Counted from the stretch's first letter, positions 18,142 to 27,208 are shown. The stretch: 64,000 nucleotides of DNA from Bradyrhizobium genosp. SA-3 (GCF_004212635.1 NZ_PSRT01000015.1:21589-85588); one strand, 5' to 3'. Notes: generated from the sequence alone by a model not told the origin. Program-made: numbers and translations.

Positions 18142-18414
18142 TCAGGCCACCTGGGGCTGGCTGCCGTGGATCGCGGAGGCCAGCCGCAGCAACAGGACGA
18201 TCGAGACGTTGCCCTTGCCGGCCTCGATCTGGGCGATATAGCGCTCGGAAATCCCGGAGCGGCGGGCGAGCTCCCGGCGCGACAGGTCGCAGCGCGTGCG
18301 CGAGGACCTTAAGCGCTCGCCCAGCTCAGCCAGAAACGCGGTCTCGGAATAAGGCGGCACGGCGCAGCTCCCCGGGAGCACTTCGCCCGCAAAATCCACG
18401 ACTTGATTCAGCAT
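18142..18414 (-). CDS. Short XRE-family HTH regulator resembling the N-terminus of BzdR/BoxR
   Basis: 90 residues. The XRE helix-turn-helix runs from about residue 31 to 82: LGERLRSSRTRCDLSRRELARRSGISERYIAQIEAGKGN in two stretches, ending LLLRLASAIHG. The SRRELARRSGISERYIAQIEAG pattern is that of BoxR/BzdR-type regulators of aromatic CoA metabolism, which carry a C-terminal shikimate-kinase-like ligand domain. That domain is missing: a stop follows SQPQVA. The start at 18414 is uncertain; ATG 18447 is an alternative. It may be a natural short regulator or a truncated remnant. Confidence 0.75.
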   Translation of the reverse strand: MLNQVVDFAGEVLPGSCAVPPYSETAFLAELGERLRSSRTRCDLSRRELARRSGISERYIAQIEAGKGNVSIVLLLRLASAIHGSQPQVA

Positions 18415-18571
18415 TGGTCTATCCACGTTCGCCTTCGGGAAGCACATCCTAACCCGGAAACGGCCGGCCTCATTGACGCGGATCAAATTCGCGCGCGATC
18501 GGCAGCTGGCGTGGACGGCCGTGTGCGGGATGCTAAACTTTGGAGTTCTTCGAGGCGGGGCTTGCCAGGAC

Positions 18572-19024
18572 ATGACGCGTTGTTTGAGCCGCTGGATCGC
18601 GGCTGCGCTGCTGTGGGTTGCGCTCGCGTCCGCGGCGCGTGCCGAGACGCTTGCGACGACGGTCGAACAATGGGGCCTACTCGGCTCCTGGGCGGTCGAC
18701 TGCGCGGTTCGGCCCGACCGCGACAAGCGCGCGCTCTTGACCTACGAGATCAGGAAGGACGGCCGGGTGATGTACCGGCGCAACTTCGGCGACGCCAGGG
18801 ACGAGAACGAGGTCGTCTCCGCCGCGGTCAATGCCGAGGGCCTGCTCAATGTGATGGTGTTCTTCCCCTCGCTGCATCAGACGCGCGAATTTGGACTCCT
18901 CTTGGAGAAGGATGGCAGCTTGCGCGCGATCTACAATCGCAGCGAGCGCGGCGAGTACACGATCAGGGACGGCAAATACGTCGCGACCGGCGCGCCGACA
19001 CCGGCGCAGCAACGCTGCGATTAA
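18572..19024 (+). CDS. Exported hypothetical protein
   Basis: 150 residues from ATG 18572. Signal peptide MTRCLSRWIAAALLWVALASAARA, then a single domain starting with WGLLGSWAVDCAVRPD and containing two Cys (one near the start, one at the extreme C-terminus, QQRCD) that could form a disulfide. No family recognised. An intrinsic terminator follows directly, marking the end of a single-gene unit. Confidence 0.7.
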   Translation: MTRCLSRWIAAALLWVALASAARAETLATTVEQWGLLGSWAVDCAVRPDRDKRALLTYEIRKDGRVMYRRNFGDARDENEVVSAAVNAEGLLNVMVFFPSLHQTREFGLLLEKDGSLRAIYNRSERGEYTIRDGKYVATGAPTPAQQRCD

Positions 19025-19085
19025 CAGCCGTTCAGAATTCTCGGCCATCGCCACCACCACTGGGACTAATACGCAACGCAGCATG

Positions 19086-19114
19086 GAGATGGCCCCTCAC
19101 GGGGCCATCTCTTT
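19086..19114 (+). terminator. Intrinsic terminator
   Basis: Perfect 11-bp stem GAGATGGCCCC / GGGGCCATCTC with TCAC loop and a short T-run, between the exported protein gene and the convergent aldo/keto reductase. Confidence 0.85.
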
Positions 19115-19134
19115 GCGTTAGAAAGCACTCGCAG

Positions 19135-19953
19135 CTAATCCCACGCCGGCGCGAAGCCGGGATTGACGCAGCGCCTGTCCTTCGGCAGCGCGGCGATCTT
19201 GTTGCGGTCGGCGTCGTCGAGCGTGATCTTCAGGGCATCGAGATTGGCCTTTTGGCTCTCGCGCCGCGAGGCCTTTGGAATCGCCGCGACGCCGTTCTGC
19301 TCGAGCAGCCATTTCAGTGCGACCTGCGCAGCGGTCGCATTGTGCTTGATCCCGATCTCGCTCAGCACCGGATCTGTTGCGAAGCGCCCCTGCGCCAGCG
19401 GGCAATAGGCGACGAGCGGGATCGACTTGGCGTTGAGATAGGCCAGCACCTTCGATTGATCGAGCATGGCATGATATTCGATCTGATTGCAGGCGATTGG
19501 CGCCTTGATGTCCTCGACGGCGATCTTGAGCAGCGCTGTGGTAAAGTTCGCAACGCCGATCGCCCGTGTGCGCCCCTCCTCCTTGAGCTTCATCAGGGTC
19601 TCGAACACCGCGCCCCAATTGGCGGCTCTCGACGGCCAGTGCACGAGATAAAGGTCGACATGGTCGAGCCTGAGCTTGTTCAGGCTGGCGTCGAAAGCGC
19701 GACGGATCGCGGCCGGTGCCAGATTCTCGTGCCAGACTTTTGTGGTGACGTGCAGTTCGCCGCGCGGCACGCGGGAAACGGCGATGGCCGAACCGATCGA
19801 CTCCTCGTTGGCGTACATCTCGGCGGTGTCGATGTGGCGATAACCGATCGACAGCGCGCTCTCGACCGCGGCGCGGCAGACGTCGCCCTGCATGCGGAAG
19901 GTGCCGAGGCCGAGCTTCGGCATGCTGATGCCCTGTGTCTGCAGATGCTCCAT
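19135..19953 (-). CDS. Aldo/keto reductase
   Basis: 272 residues. The AKR barrel shows the catalytic tetrad: Asp and Tyr in RHIDTAEMYANEE, Lys in LHVTTKVWHEN and His in DLYLVHWPS. Cofactor-binding residues are in the C-terminal block VAAIPKASRRESQKANLDAL. It is of the 2,5-diketo-D-gluconate reductase/DkgB type, an NADPH-dependent carbonyl reductase with unknown physiological substrate. AGGAG precedes ATG 19953; ATG 19977 is an alternative. Confidence 0.9.
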   Translation of the reverse strand: MEHLQTQGISMPKLGLGTFRMQGDVCRAAVESALSIGYRHIDTAEMYANEESIGSAIAVSRVPRGELHVTTKVWHENLAPAAIRRAFDASLNKLRLDHVDLYLVHWPSRAANWGAVFETLMKLKEEGRTRAIGVANFTTALLKIAVEDIKAPIACNQIEYHAMLDQSKVLAYLNAKSIPLVAYCPLAQGRFATDPVLSEIGIKHNATAAQVALKWLLEQNGVAAIPKASRRESQKANLDALKITLDDADRNKIAALPKDRRCVNPGFAPAWD

Positions 19954-20108
19954 GAACAGGCTCCTGACGTCATTCATCCCGCCGGACGCGCGGTGACAGA
20001 CTCTTCGGTGATGGAAAGGAAGTGGTGGGAGTGGCGACCATAGCGCGGGCGGCGCCAGGCGGCCGATCAAGATCAGGTTAGCTTTGGGGCGCACGATGCT
20101 TCCCCATC

Positions 20109-20192
20109 GTCATGGCCGGGCTTGACCCGGCCATCCACGCCTTGCCCCGCGGCACAAAGAACGTGGATGCCCGGGACAAGCCCGGGCATGAC
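20109..20192. repeat. 84-bp REP-like palindrome, second copy
   Basis: Same length and nearly the same sequence as 9566-9649, with arms GTCATGGCCGGG and CCCGGGCATGAC. Lies between the aldo/keto reductase start and the phoD stop. Confidence 0.85.
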
Positions 20193-20217
20193 GACCAGGG
20201 CTCAGTGCGGCCGTCCC

Positions 20218-21792
20218 TCACGAATGCTGCGCCACCACAGCCGGTCGGGCCTGCGGCCGCGGCATGATATCGACCGACCAAAGGTCACGGTTGTCGACGT
20301 CCTTCAGGGTCACAGTCATCACACCGCTGCGGCCGTCGATGTCGACCCGGCCGAAGAACTGCAAGCCGAAGCACGGCGCCAGATTCTCGCCCTGCGCCAT
20401 GCTACAGCCGTGCTGGTACATCGCGACCGGACCAAACGTGTCATCGAGCTCGCCCGGCCCCCAGGTGCCGGCATGCAGCGGGCCGGACACGAACTCCCAG
20501 AACGGATCGAAATCCTGGAATTGCGCCTTGTTCGGATCGTAGTAATGCGCGGCGGTGTAATGCATGTCGGCGGTGAGCCAGACGATGTTGCGGATTCCGG
20601 CGCGCTTGATGAACGCCAGCAGATCGGCAATTTCGTGCTCGCGCCGGTCGGGCGGCCCATTGCCGAGCGCAACGGCGTCGAGGCTGATCAGGCCGATCGG
20701 CAAATCGGCCGCGATCACCTTCCAGGTTGCGCGCGAGGCGGCGAGCTCGCGCTTGAGCCAGGCGAGCTGCTCGGCGCCGAGGATCCAGCCGCGATGGTCG
20801 TTTCCCTCGTTCCAGGTCTCGTCGCGATAGCTGCGCATGTCGATCATGAAGACGTCGAGCAGAGGGCCGTAAGCGATCTTGCGATAGACCCGGCCCTGCC
20901 GCGCGCCGATGTCGCGGATCGGCATGAAGTCGAAGAAGGCGCGGCGGGCGCGCGCGATCAGGAGCGGCGTGCCGTCGTCCTCATAACCGGCGGCGTCGAA
21001 ACTGCCGGTTGGTGACCAGTCGTTGGTGACCTCGTGGTCGTCCCATTGCGCGAACATCGGTACCTCCGCATGGAAGGCACGGAAGTGTTCGTCGAGGTGG
21101 TTGTATTTGTAATTGCCGCGGAACTGCGCCAGCGTGTGCGCAACCTCGGATTTTTCCTCGGTGACGATGTTGCGCCAAATTTCGCCGTTCGGCAGCTTCT
21201 GCTCGGAGGGAATGGTGCAGTCGGCGTAGATGTGGTCGCCGGAGTGGATGAAGAAATCCGGGCGGTTGTCGAGCATGGTGCGATAGCTGCGATATCCGCC
21301 GCGCGAGACATCGATGCCCCAGCCCTGCCCCGCGGTGTCGCCGGACCACAGGAACGAGATCGAACGACCCGCGGCCGGCGTGGTGCGGAAATGGCCGACG
21401 CGGCTTTCGCCGGCGATACCGGTCGCGACGTCGTCGAAGCGGACGCGATAAAAGATGTCCTGCCCGGGAGGCAGATCGTTCAGCAGCAGTTTTGAGGTGA
21501 AATCGGCCCCGGGCAGCGCATCGCCCGAGGCTGACGCGGTGATCGTCTTGAAGCTCTCGACGGTCGAGCATTCCACCTGCATCCGCGCCGGCCGGTCGGC
21601 ACGTGCCCAGATCACGGCGGAGCCGTCAGAGACATCGCCGGACTGGATGCCGCTCATGATCTGCGGACGATCGGCGGCGCGGCTGAGATGCGGCTTTGCG
21701 AGCGTCCCAAGCGAGGCGATGGCGAGGCTGGAGGTCGAGCGAACCAAAAATTGCCGCCGGGTCCATGCCCGCGCGGCGCGGAGCGTTGCCAT
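20218..21792 (-). CDS. phoD: PhoD-family alkaline phosphatase, Tat-exported
   Basis: 524 residues. A twin-arginine signal (TRRQFLV followed by a hydrophobic stretch) is at the N-terminus, then a PhoD N-terminal beta domain (IMSGIQSGDVSDGSAVIWARAD), then the metallophosphatase: LWSGDTAGQG, FFIHSGDHIYAD, MFAQWDDHEVTNDW, WKVIAADLPIGL and WLTADMHYTAAHYYDP. These supply the Fe3+/Ca2+ ligands known for PhoD. It is a periplasmic phosphomono/diesterase, usually induced by phosphate shortage, though no clear Pho box was recognised upstream. Confidence 0.92.
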   Translation of the reverse strand: MATLRAARAWTRRQFLVRSTSSLAIASLGTLAKPHLSRAADRPQIMSGIQSGDVSDGSAVIWARADRPARMQVECSTVESFKTITASASGDALPGADFTSKLLLNDLPPGQDIFYRVRFDDVATGIAGESRVGHFRTTPAAGRSISFLWSGDTAGQGWGIDVSRGGYRSYRTMLDNRPDFFIHSGDHIYADCTIPSEQKLPNGEIWRNIVTEEKSEVAHTLAQFRGNYKYNHLDEHFRAFHAEVPMFAQWDDHEVTNDWSPTGSFDAAGYEDDGTPLLIARARRAFFDFMPIRDIGARQGRVYRKIAYGPLLDVFMIDMRSYRDETWNEGNDHRGWILGAEQLAWLKRELAASRATWKVIAADLPIGLISLDAVALGNGPPDRREHEIADLLAFIKRAGIRNIVWLTADMHYTAAHYYDPNKAQFQDFDPFWEFVSGPLHAGTWGPGELDDTFGPVAMYQHGCSMAQGENLAPCFGLQFFGRVDIDGRSGVMTVTLKDVDNRDLWSVDIMPRPQARPAVVAQHS

Positions 21793-21962
21793 TCAGAAAA
21801 CCTTCGTCGAATCGCGACGGAAGGTGCCTGCGCTCCTTGACTCCTATCCTTACGGTTTCTTGACTCCGCGCCTACGGTTTTACGACGCGGGGATGACGAC
21901 TTCGACGAACTCAGCGTCCTCGCCCGCCTGCGGGACGAGGTGAAGAGCCAGCAGGGCTGCGA

Positions 21963-22382
21963 CTAACGCTTCCAGTTGCAGATGCCGCCGGAGCGGCACG
22001 GCCACGTCTGGATGCGCGTGTCCCTTGCCTGCGCGTCCAGCGGATTGCCGTGGCGATGTGAAAGTTTGGTGCGCGCCGCACCGCGCGGCGGGGCGCTCCG
22101 GGCATGGCCGACCTTGGGCTCGGCCACACGCACGCGTTCAGCGGCAACCTTCTTCGGCACGTCGATCGGCTCGACGCGCGCCTGCGCCTCGTTGCCGCCG
22201 CGTGCCTCCAGAGCAACCGGCGCGAATTTCGTCTCCGGACCGAGCCGCTTCGGCGACAGCACGGCCTTGGACAGATCGAGACCCAGGTATTCATCAGGCT
22301 TGTAGTCGTCAGCGCGCGCGATGCCCGTCCCTGCGAGCACGAGGGCCACGGCAATTGCAAAGGGAACGCTTTTCAGGACCAC
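21963..22382 (-). CDS. Exported hypothetical protein
   Basis: 139 residues from a GTG at 22382 placed 7 nt after a perfect AGGAGG. Signal peptide VLKSVPFAIAVALVLAGTGIARA, then DDYKPDEYLGLDLSKAVLSPKRLGP and a basic, low-complexity region ending in a Cys pair (TWPCRSGGICNWKR). No family recognised; likely periplasmic. The region 21793-21962 between it and phoD is non-coding with short direct repeats. Confidence 0.7.
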   Translation of the reverse strand: MVLKSVPFAIAVALVLAGTGIARADDYKPDEYLGLDLSKAVLSPKRLGPETKFAPVALEARGGNEAQARVEPIDVPKKVAAERVRVAEPKVGHARSAPPRGAARTKLSHRHGNPLDAQARDTRIQTWPCRSGGICNWKR

Positions 22383-22490
22383 GGACGCCTCCTGAAATCG
22401 ATTATGAAAGGGGCAATTTACCCGTATTTAGGAGGCGTCGCGCGCAATTCCAGCAGCCAATTGCCGCCGTGGTTAAGAAGTTTGGCGATG

Positions 22491-23492
22491 TCAGGCGACC
22501 TTTCGCGTCGTCCCTGTCCCATCCAGGAACCCGATCAGGCGGCTGCGGATGATGGTTTCCGCCTCGCTCATGATGCGGTCGACGAGTTCCTTGCAGGAGG
22601 GAATGTCGTGGATGAGGCCTGCGACCATGCCGCAGCTCCAGGCGCCCGCGTCCATCTGACCATCCAGCATGATCCTGGGATACACACCGGCGACCTGGTC
22701 GTGAATGTCGTCGATTGTGAGCTCGGCGCCCTTCTCGCGCTCGATCTCGAGCAGGCGGTCGACATTGGCGTTCTTCAGGACGCGCTCGGTATTGCGCAGC
22801 GCCCGCATGATCAGGCGGGTATCGAGTTCGGTGGCGGCGATCAGCGCGTTCTTGACGTTCGGATGCACCGGCGCTTCCTTGGTGGCGATGAAGCGCGTGC
22901 CCATGTTCATGCCGGATGCGCCCAGCGACAACGCCGCGACGAGGCTGCGCCCGTCGGCCATGCCGCCGGAGGCAACGAACGGGATCTTCAACTCTTCCGC
23001 CGCGCGCGGCAGGAGGATCATGTTGGGAATGTCGTCCTCGCCGGGATGGCCGCCGCATTCAAACCCGTCGACGCTGACGGCGTCGCAGCCGATCCGCTCC
23101 GCTTTCAGGGAGTGGCGCACCGAGGTGCATTTGTGGATGACCTTGATGCCGGCCGCCTTCAGTGCGGGCATGTATGCTTCCGGGCTGCGGCCCGCGGTTT
23201 CCACCGCCTTGATGCCACCTTCGACGATGGCCGCGATGTATTCCGGATAAGGCGGCGCCGAGAAGGTTGGCAGGAAGGTGAGATTCACACCGAACGGCTT
23301 GTCGGTCATGTCGCGGCAGCGCGCGATCTCCTTGGCCAGCAGCTCGGGCGTCTTCTGCGTCAGCCCGGTGATGATGCCGAGCCCGCCGGCATTGGAGACG
23401 GCGGCAGCCAGCTCGGCAAAGCCGACGAAATGCATGCCGCCCTGGATGATCGGGTGCTCGATGCCGAACAGTTCGGTGATCGCGGTCCTCAC
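22491..23492 (-). CDS. Nitronate monooxygenase (NMO/2-nitropropane dioxygenase family)
   Basis: 333 residues from GTG 23492 after GGGAGGAG. FMN barrel enzyme: the N-terminal FGIEHPIIQGGMHFVGFAELAAAVSNAGGLGIITG, the VDGFECGGHPGEDD catalytic/flavin loop, IPFVASGGMADGRSLVAALSLGASGMNMGTRF phosphate-binding region. It oxidises propionate-3-nitronate or related alkyl nitronates. Family members are hard to separate by function. No clear partner genes. Confidence 0.9.
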   Translation of the reverse strand: MRTAITELFGIEHPIIQGGMHFVGFAELAAAVSNAGGLGIITGLTQKTPELLAKEIARCRDMTDKPFGVNLTFLPTFSAPPYPEYIAAIVEGGIKAVETAGRSPEAYMPALKAAGIKVIHKCTSVRHSLKAERIGCDAVSVDGFECGGHPGEDDIPNMILLPRAAEELKIPFVASGGMADGRSLVAALSLGASGMNMGTRFIATKEAPVHPNVKNALIAATELDTRLIMRALRNTERVLKNANVDRLLEIEREKGAELTIDDIHDQVAGVYPRIMLDGQMDAGAWSCGMVAGLIHDIPSCKELVDRIMSEAETIIRSRLIGFLDGTGTTRKVA

Positions 23493-23589
23493 TTAGTTCT
23501 CCTCCCGGAATTTTGCCTGATGTCAGATTCAGTCTAGCCGCAGTCTCGTGCCGCGGTCACCATTTCTCTCCGAACGGGCGGAGGGCCCG

Positions 23590-25209
23590 TCAGTGCCCCC
23601 GCGCCGGCGCGCTCAAATCGATCCGGCGCAGCACGGCCGCGGTGGGAATCATCAGCACCGCGACGATCGCGAGCATCCAGAACACGTCGATATAGGCGAG
23701 CAGGTCGACCTGCTGCTGCAAGGTCTTGCCGACCCATGCGACCGCCTGCGACGCGGCATCGCTTGCATTGGAGCCCTGCGCCTGGAAGTAGCGCGTCATC
23801 GCCTCGATGGTCTGCTGATAACCGAGATCGGACGGCGCGGCGTGCTCGATCAGCCGGCTCTGGTGGAATTGCTGGCGCTGCGCCAGAATGGTCTGCGCCA
23901 GCGCGACCCCCATGGAGCCGCCGATATTGCGGGCGACGTTGATCAACGCCGAGGCTTGGTTGGTCTTGTCCGGCGGGATGCCGTCATAGGAGGCGGTCGT
24001 CACCGGCAGGAACAGGAAGGGAAGACCGAGCGCGAGGAAGATGCGCGACAGCGCGGCGTAGCCGTAGGTGATGTCGCCGGTCAGCCCGGTGAGATGCCAC
24101 ATCGAGAACGCGGCGATGGCGGCACCAAACATGATGAGATATTTCGGCTGCACGATGCCGACGAGGCGGCCCACCACCGGCATCAGCACCAGCGTCGCGA
24201 CGCCGCCGGGCGACAGCGCGAGACCGGCCAGCATGGCGGTGTAGTTCAGCTCGGTCTGGAGCAGTTGCGGCAGGAGCTGCGTCGTCGAGATCAGGACCGC
24301 GCCGGTGCCGAGCATGACGAGGAAGCAGGCACCGAACTGACGCCGGCCAAGCAGGCGGAGGTCGACAATGGGCTCCTCCCGCGTCAGCTCCCACGGAATC
24401 AGCGCGAGCAGCGAGACGGCCGCGAGCACCGCGAAGACGACGATCATGTTCGATCCGAACCAGTCATTGCGCTGGCCTTCGTCGAGCACGAATTCGAGCG
24501 AGCCGAGCCCGATCGCGACGAGGACGAAACCGACATAATCGACGCGCAGACCCTTGCTGAGCAGCTTCTCCCTCTCCTCCTCGGCGCCCGACGGCTCCTT
24601 GACCAGCGTGCCGACCAGGAACAACGACAGCAATCCCATGGGAACGTTGATCAGGAACACCCAGTGCCAGGTATACGTGTCGGTAATCCAGCCGCCGAGC
24701 GTCGGGCCGATCACCGGCGCGACCACGACGGCGACGCCGTAGATGGCAAAGGCCTGGCCGCGCTTATGCGGCGGGAAGGAGTCGGCGAGGATCGCCTGCT
24801 CGCTGGTCGCCATGCCGCCGCCGCCGAGGCCCTGGAAGATCCGGAACAAGACCAGCGATTGCAAATTCCAGGCGAAGCCGCACAGGAGCGATGCGATCGA
24901 GAACGTCGCGACGCACATCATGTAGAAGCGCTTGCGGCCGATCACGGTCGACAGCCAGCCCGAGATCGACAGCACGACGGCGTTGGCGACGAGATAGCTG
25001 GTGATGACGTAGGTACTCTCGTCGATGCCGACCGCGAGGCCGCCGGCGATGTGGCGCAATGCGACGTTGGCGATCGTGGTGTCGAGCACCTCCATGAAGG
25101 TCGCGATCGAGACCACGAAGGCGATCAGATAGGGATTGTGCCCGCCCGCCGCCGAGCGCTCCGGCGACCAGCCGCCGGCGGACGCGCCGCCTTGCGTGAC
25201 ATCCGTCAT
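23590..25209 (-). CDS. emrB: DHA2-family multidrug exporter (EmrB type)
   Basis: 539 residues with about 14 hydrophobic segments. MFS drug:H+ antiporter-2 signatures: FMEVLDTTIANVALRHIAGGL (motif D1), WLSTVIGRKRFYMMC (motif A), ILADSFPPHKRGQAFAIYGVAVVVAPVIGPTLGGWITD (motif C). It is the inner-membrane pump of a tripartite efflux system with the periplasmic adaptor encoded just upstream; the outer-membrane channel is not in the window. Start overlaps the adaptor stop by ATGA (25206-25209), so translation is coupled. Confidence 0.93.
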   Translation of the reverse strand: MTDVTQGGASAGGWSPERSAAGGHNPYLIAFVVSIATFMEVLDTTIANVALRHIAGGLAVGIDESTYVITSYLVANAVVLSISGWLSTVIGRKRFYMMCVATFSIASLLCGFAWNLQSLVLFRIFQGLGGGGMATSEQAILADSFPPHKRGQAFAIYGVAVVVAPVIGPTLGGWITDTYTWHWVFLINVPMGLLSLFLVGTLVKEPSGAEEEREKLLSKGLRVDYVGFVLVAIGLGSLEFVLDEGQRNDWFGSNMIVVFAVLAAVSLLALIPWELTREEPIVDLRLLGRRQFGACFLVMLGTGAVLISTTQLLPQLLQTELNYTAMLAGLALSPGGVATLVLMPVVGRLVGIVQPKYLIMFGAAIAAFSMWHLTGLTGDITYGYAALSRIFLALGLPFLFLPVTTASYDGIPPDKTNQASALINVARNIGGSMGVALAQTILAQRQQFHQSRLIEHAAPSDLGYQQTIEAMTRYFQAQGSNASDAASQAVAWVGKTLQQQVDLLAYIDVFWMLAIVAVLMIPTAAVLRRIDLSAPARGH

Positions 25210-26369
25210 CGCACCCTGGTCCAGGGCACGACCGACATGCCGGGACCAACAGGCAGATCGGGCGGCCAGTTGTCGACCACGATCTTCACCGGCACGCGCT
25301 GTACCACCTTGACGAAGTTGCCGGTGGCATTCTCCGCCGGCAGCAGGCTGAACGCGGTGCCCGAGCCCGGCTGCACCGAATCGACGTGGCCGGTCAGCTT
25401 GCGGCCGGGATAGGCATCGATGCGGATCTCCACCGGCTGGCCCGGACGCATGTCGTTGAGCTGCGTCTCCTTGTAGTTGGCGACGATCCAGACCTCGTCG
25501 GGCACGAACATCATCAGGCTCTGGCCGGCGGTGACGAATGTGCCCTTGGCGCCGCTCAGCTTGACGACGCGGCCGGACTGCGCGGCAACGACGCTGGTAT
25601 ATTGCAGGTTCAGCTTGGCCTGATCGAGCTGCGTTTGCGATTGCTCCAGCTGCGCCTTGGCGCCTTCGAGCTGCGCTTGCAGCGATTTGATGCCGAGTTG
25701 TGCCGCCGTGACTGCGGTCCTCGCGCGCTCCGTGTTGGCTTGCTGGGCTTGAAGATCGGAACGGGTCTGCTGCTGGCGCTGCACGGTGCCAGCGCCCTTC
25801 TCGACCAGATCCTGCGCCCGCGCAAATTCTTCCTGCGAGAACTGAAGCTGGGCTTGCGCCTGCTCGAGCTGAGCCTGGGCCTGCTTGATCTGCTCCTCCT
25901 GCGAAACGATCTGCGCCTCGACATTGTCGATGTTCGCCTTGGAGACCGCGACCTGCGCATTGGCCTGGTCGATCGCGATCCGATAGTCGCGCTCGTCGAT
26001 CTTGGCGAGCAGATCTCCTGCATTGACGTGCTGGTTATCCGTGACCGGAACGTCAGTCACGTAGCCACCCACCTTCGAAGCCACGGAAAAGCTGCGCGCG
26101 GCGACGAAAGCGTCGTCGGTGGATTCGTAATGGCGGACCGCGAGCCAATAGAGCAGACCGCCGACGAGCGCCGCGATCAGCACAATGGCGCCGACAATTG
26201 CGAGCAGCCAATGCTCGCGAAGGCGCGCGCGCAACGGCTGCGCCGCCTTGTCCGACTGGTCTTTGACGTCGCCTGCTTGATCAGGATTCGTTGTCGGAGC
26301 TTCCTTCGCCCTCTGCGGCTGCTCCGCGGACGGCCCACGCTCCCGGGTTTGAGCATCCACGCTGAACAC
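25206..26369 (-). CDS. emrA: EmrA/HlyD-family periplasmic adaptor
   Basis: 387 residues from GTG 26369. A cytoplasmic tail of about 50 residues is followed by one membrane helix (LLAIVGAIVLIAALVGGLLYWLA), a lipoyl half (ATKVGGYVTDVPVTDNQHVNAGDLLAKID type), and a long alpha-helical hairpin very rich in Gln/Ala/Glu (about 120-240, clear coiled-coil heptads). The second lipoyl half and beta barrel follow (SGRVVKLSGAKGTFVTAGQSLMMFVPDEVWIVANYKETQLNDMRPGQPVEIRIDAYPG). Partner of the EmrB pump downstream. A second GTG three codons in is also possible as start. Confidence 0.92.
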   Translation of the reverse strand: MFSVDAQTRERGPSAEQPQRAKEAPTTNPDQAGDVKDQSDKAAQPLRARLREHWLLAIVGAIVLIAALVGGLLYWLAVRHYESTDDAFVAARSFSVASKVGGYVTDVPVTDNQHVNAGDLLAKIDERDYRIAIDQANAQVAVSKANIDNVEAQIVSQEEQIKQAQAQLEQAQAQLQFSQEEFARAQDLVEKGAGTVQRQQQTRSDLQAQQANTERARTAVTAAQLGIKSLQAQLEGAKAQLEQSQTQLDQAKLNLQYTSVVAAQSGRVVKLSGAKGTFVTAGQSLMMFVPDEVWIVANYKETQLNDMRPGQPVEIRIDAYPGRKLTGHVDSVQPGSGTAFSLLPAENATGNFVKVVQRVPVKIVVDNWPPDLPVGPGMSVVPWTRVR

Positions 26370-26493
26370 CTTTTCTCGGGACTACCGGTCGCGAGCCGAT
26401 TGAGCCAAGCTCGCGCGCCGGGAGCCCAACCACAGCGCAGAAGCATGGTTCCGTCTTGCCGGAACGCCGCTGCCATTCGTGAACGCGGTGCTC

Positions 26494-26518
26494 AAAAAAA
26501 GCGCGGCGCCGGCGCGCC
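26494..26518 (-). terminator. Possible terminator after the 53-residue gene
   Basis: On the minus strand a GGCGC / GCGCC hairpin is followed by GCGC and seven T. It would end the PRC-barrel transcript before emrA. The stem is short, so this is tentative. Confidence 0.4.
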
Positions 26519-26552
26519 ACGCTTCGATGGTCTTACGGGAAAATGCGCACCG

Positions 26553-26714
26553 CTAGTGCGTCTTGGTCTCGTGCCACTTCTCGAGATCGGGCTTTACTTC
26601 TTTGTCCGAGACCTGTTCTTTCTCCGGATTGCCCTTCCAGGGCTTGTCCGTCTGTCTGTGCGAGCCCCAGTCGTTCCGATCCCGGGGATCGTCGGTGGGC
26701 CGTTCCTTGCTCAT
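26553..26714 (-). CDS. Small polar protein of 53 residues
   Basis: Begins MSKERPTDDPRDRNDWGS and ends KPDLEKWHETKTH; almost entirely charged or polar, with no hydrophobic core, so probably intrinsically disordered. AAAGGACG precedes the ATG at 26714. It follows the PRC-barrel gene by 15 bp on the same strand and so probably shares its stress-type promoter. No family recognised. Confidence 0.65.
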   Translation of the reverse strand: MSKERPTDDPRDRNDWGSHRQTDKPWKGNPEKEQVSDKEVKPDLEKWHETKTH

Positions 26715-26729
26715 CGCATCGTCCTTTTG

Positions 26730-27104
26730 CTACACGAAGGGGACGCCGTAATAGGCATTGATACCGCGTACAGCAGTGTCATCGCCCCAGTTCCACTCGG
26801 TCTTTTCGCCGTATTTTGGAGCGCCTTCCAAATCCTTCGCGGTAATCGCGGTAACATAACCGCCAAGCTCGGTGTCGTATTTCAGCGACTGCCAGGGCAA
26901 TGGATAGTGGTCATTGCCGAGGCCGAGAAATCCGCCGAAGCCAAGCACTGCGTAAGAGACCTTGCCACTGATCTTGTCGATCATCACGCGTTCGATTGAA
27001 CCGATCCTGTTTCGATCGGCCCCATAGACCGATGTTCCCTCGACCTTGTCGCTCCCGATCAGGCGGCCCATCTCATTCCGGTCCAGTTCGCCCTGATTCA
27101 GCAT
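26730..27104 (-). CDS. PRC-barrel domain protein
   Basis: 124 residues. Single PRC-barrel: MGRLIGSDKVEGTSVYGADRNRIGSIERVMIDKISGKVSYAVLGFGGFLGLGNDHYPLPWQSL, read in pieces, is the standard pattern, followed by a C-terminal extension ending YYGVPFV. Stand-alone PRC proteins of this form are frequent in Rhizobiales stress regulons; function unknown. ATG 27104 is chosen with TGGAG upstream. The longer start at 27125 would lie almost at the transcription start predicted from the promoter at 27135-27160. Confidence 0.85.
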   Translation of the reverse strand: MLNQGELDRNEMGRLIGSDKVEGTSVYGADRNRIGSIERVMIDKISGKVSYAVLGFGGFLGLGNDHYPLPWQSLKYDTELGGYVTAITAKDLEGAPKYGEKTEWNWGDDTAVRGINAYYGVPFV

Positions 27105-27134
27105 CGTAATTCTCCACTCAGCCATTTGTGAATC

Positions 27135-27160
27135 AACCGCGCGGGGTCAGCGATCGTTCC
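27135..27160 (-). promoter_or_regulatory. EcfG/RpoE2-type stress promoter for the PRC-barrel gene
   Basis: Minus strand GGAAC, 17 bases, GGTT. Fits the known GGAAC-N18/19-TT pattern of alphaproteobacterial general-stress sigma factors. Predicted start is about 25 bp before ATG 27104. Confidence 0.65.
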
Positions 27161-27183
27161 GGGTCGTGTTCCGCAAACGCCAA

Positions 27184-27208
27184 GGAACATCGCCGCAAAC
27201 AACAGGTT
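27184..27208 (+). promoter_or_regulatory. EcfG/RpoE2-type stress promoter for the 60-residue gene
   Basis: Plus strand GGAAC at 27184, 16 bases, GGTT at 27205. It lies back to back with the divergent promoter at 27135-27160 and about 40 bp ahead of ATG 27250. Confidence 0.65.

Noticed and set aside
23548..25413. 621-codon plus-strand frame opposite emrB
   Set aside because: Shadow of the EmrB gene; no domain, no ribosome site.
26543..26761. Plus-strand frames over 26543-26761
   Set aside because: The minus strand carries the 53-residue gene with a good ribosome site, while the plus frames are Arg/Ser/Pro noise.
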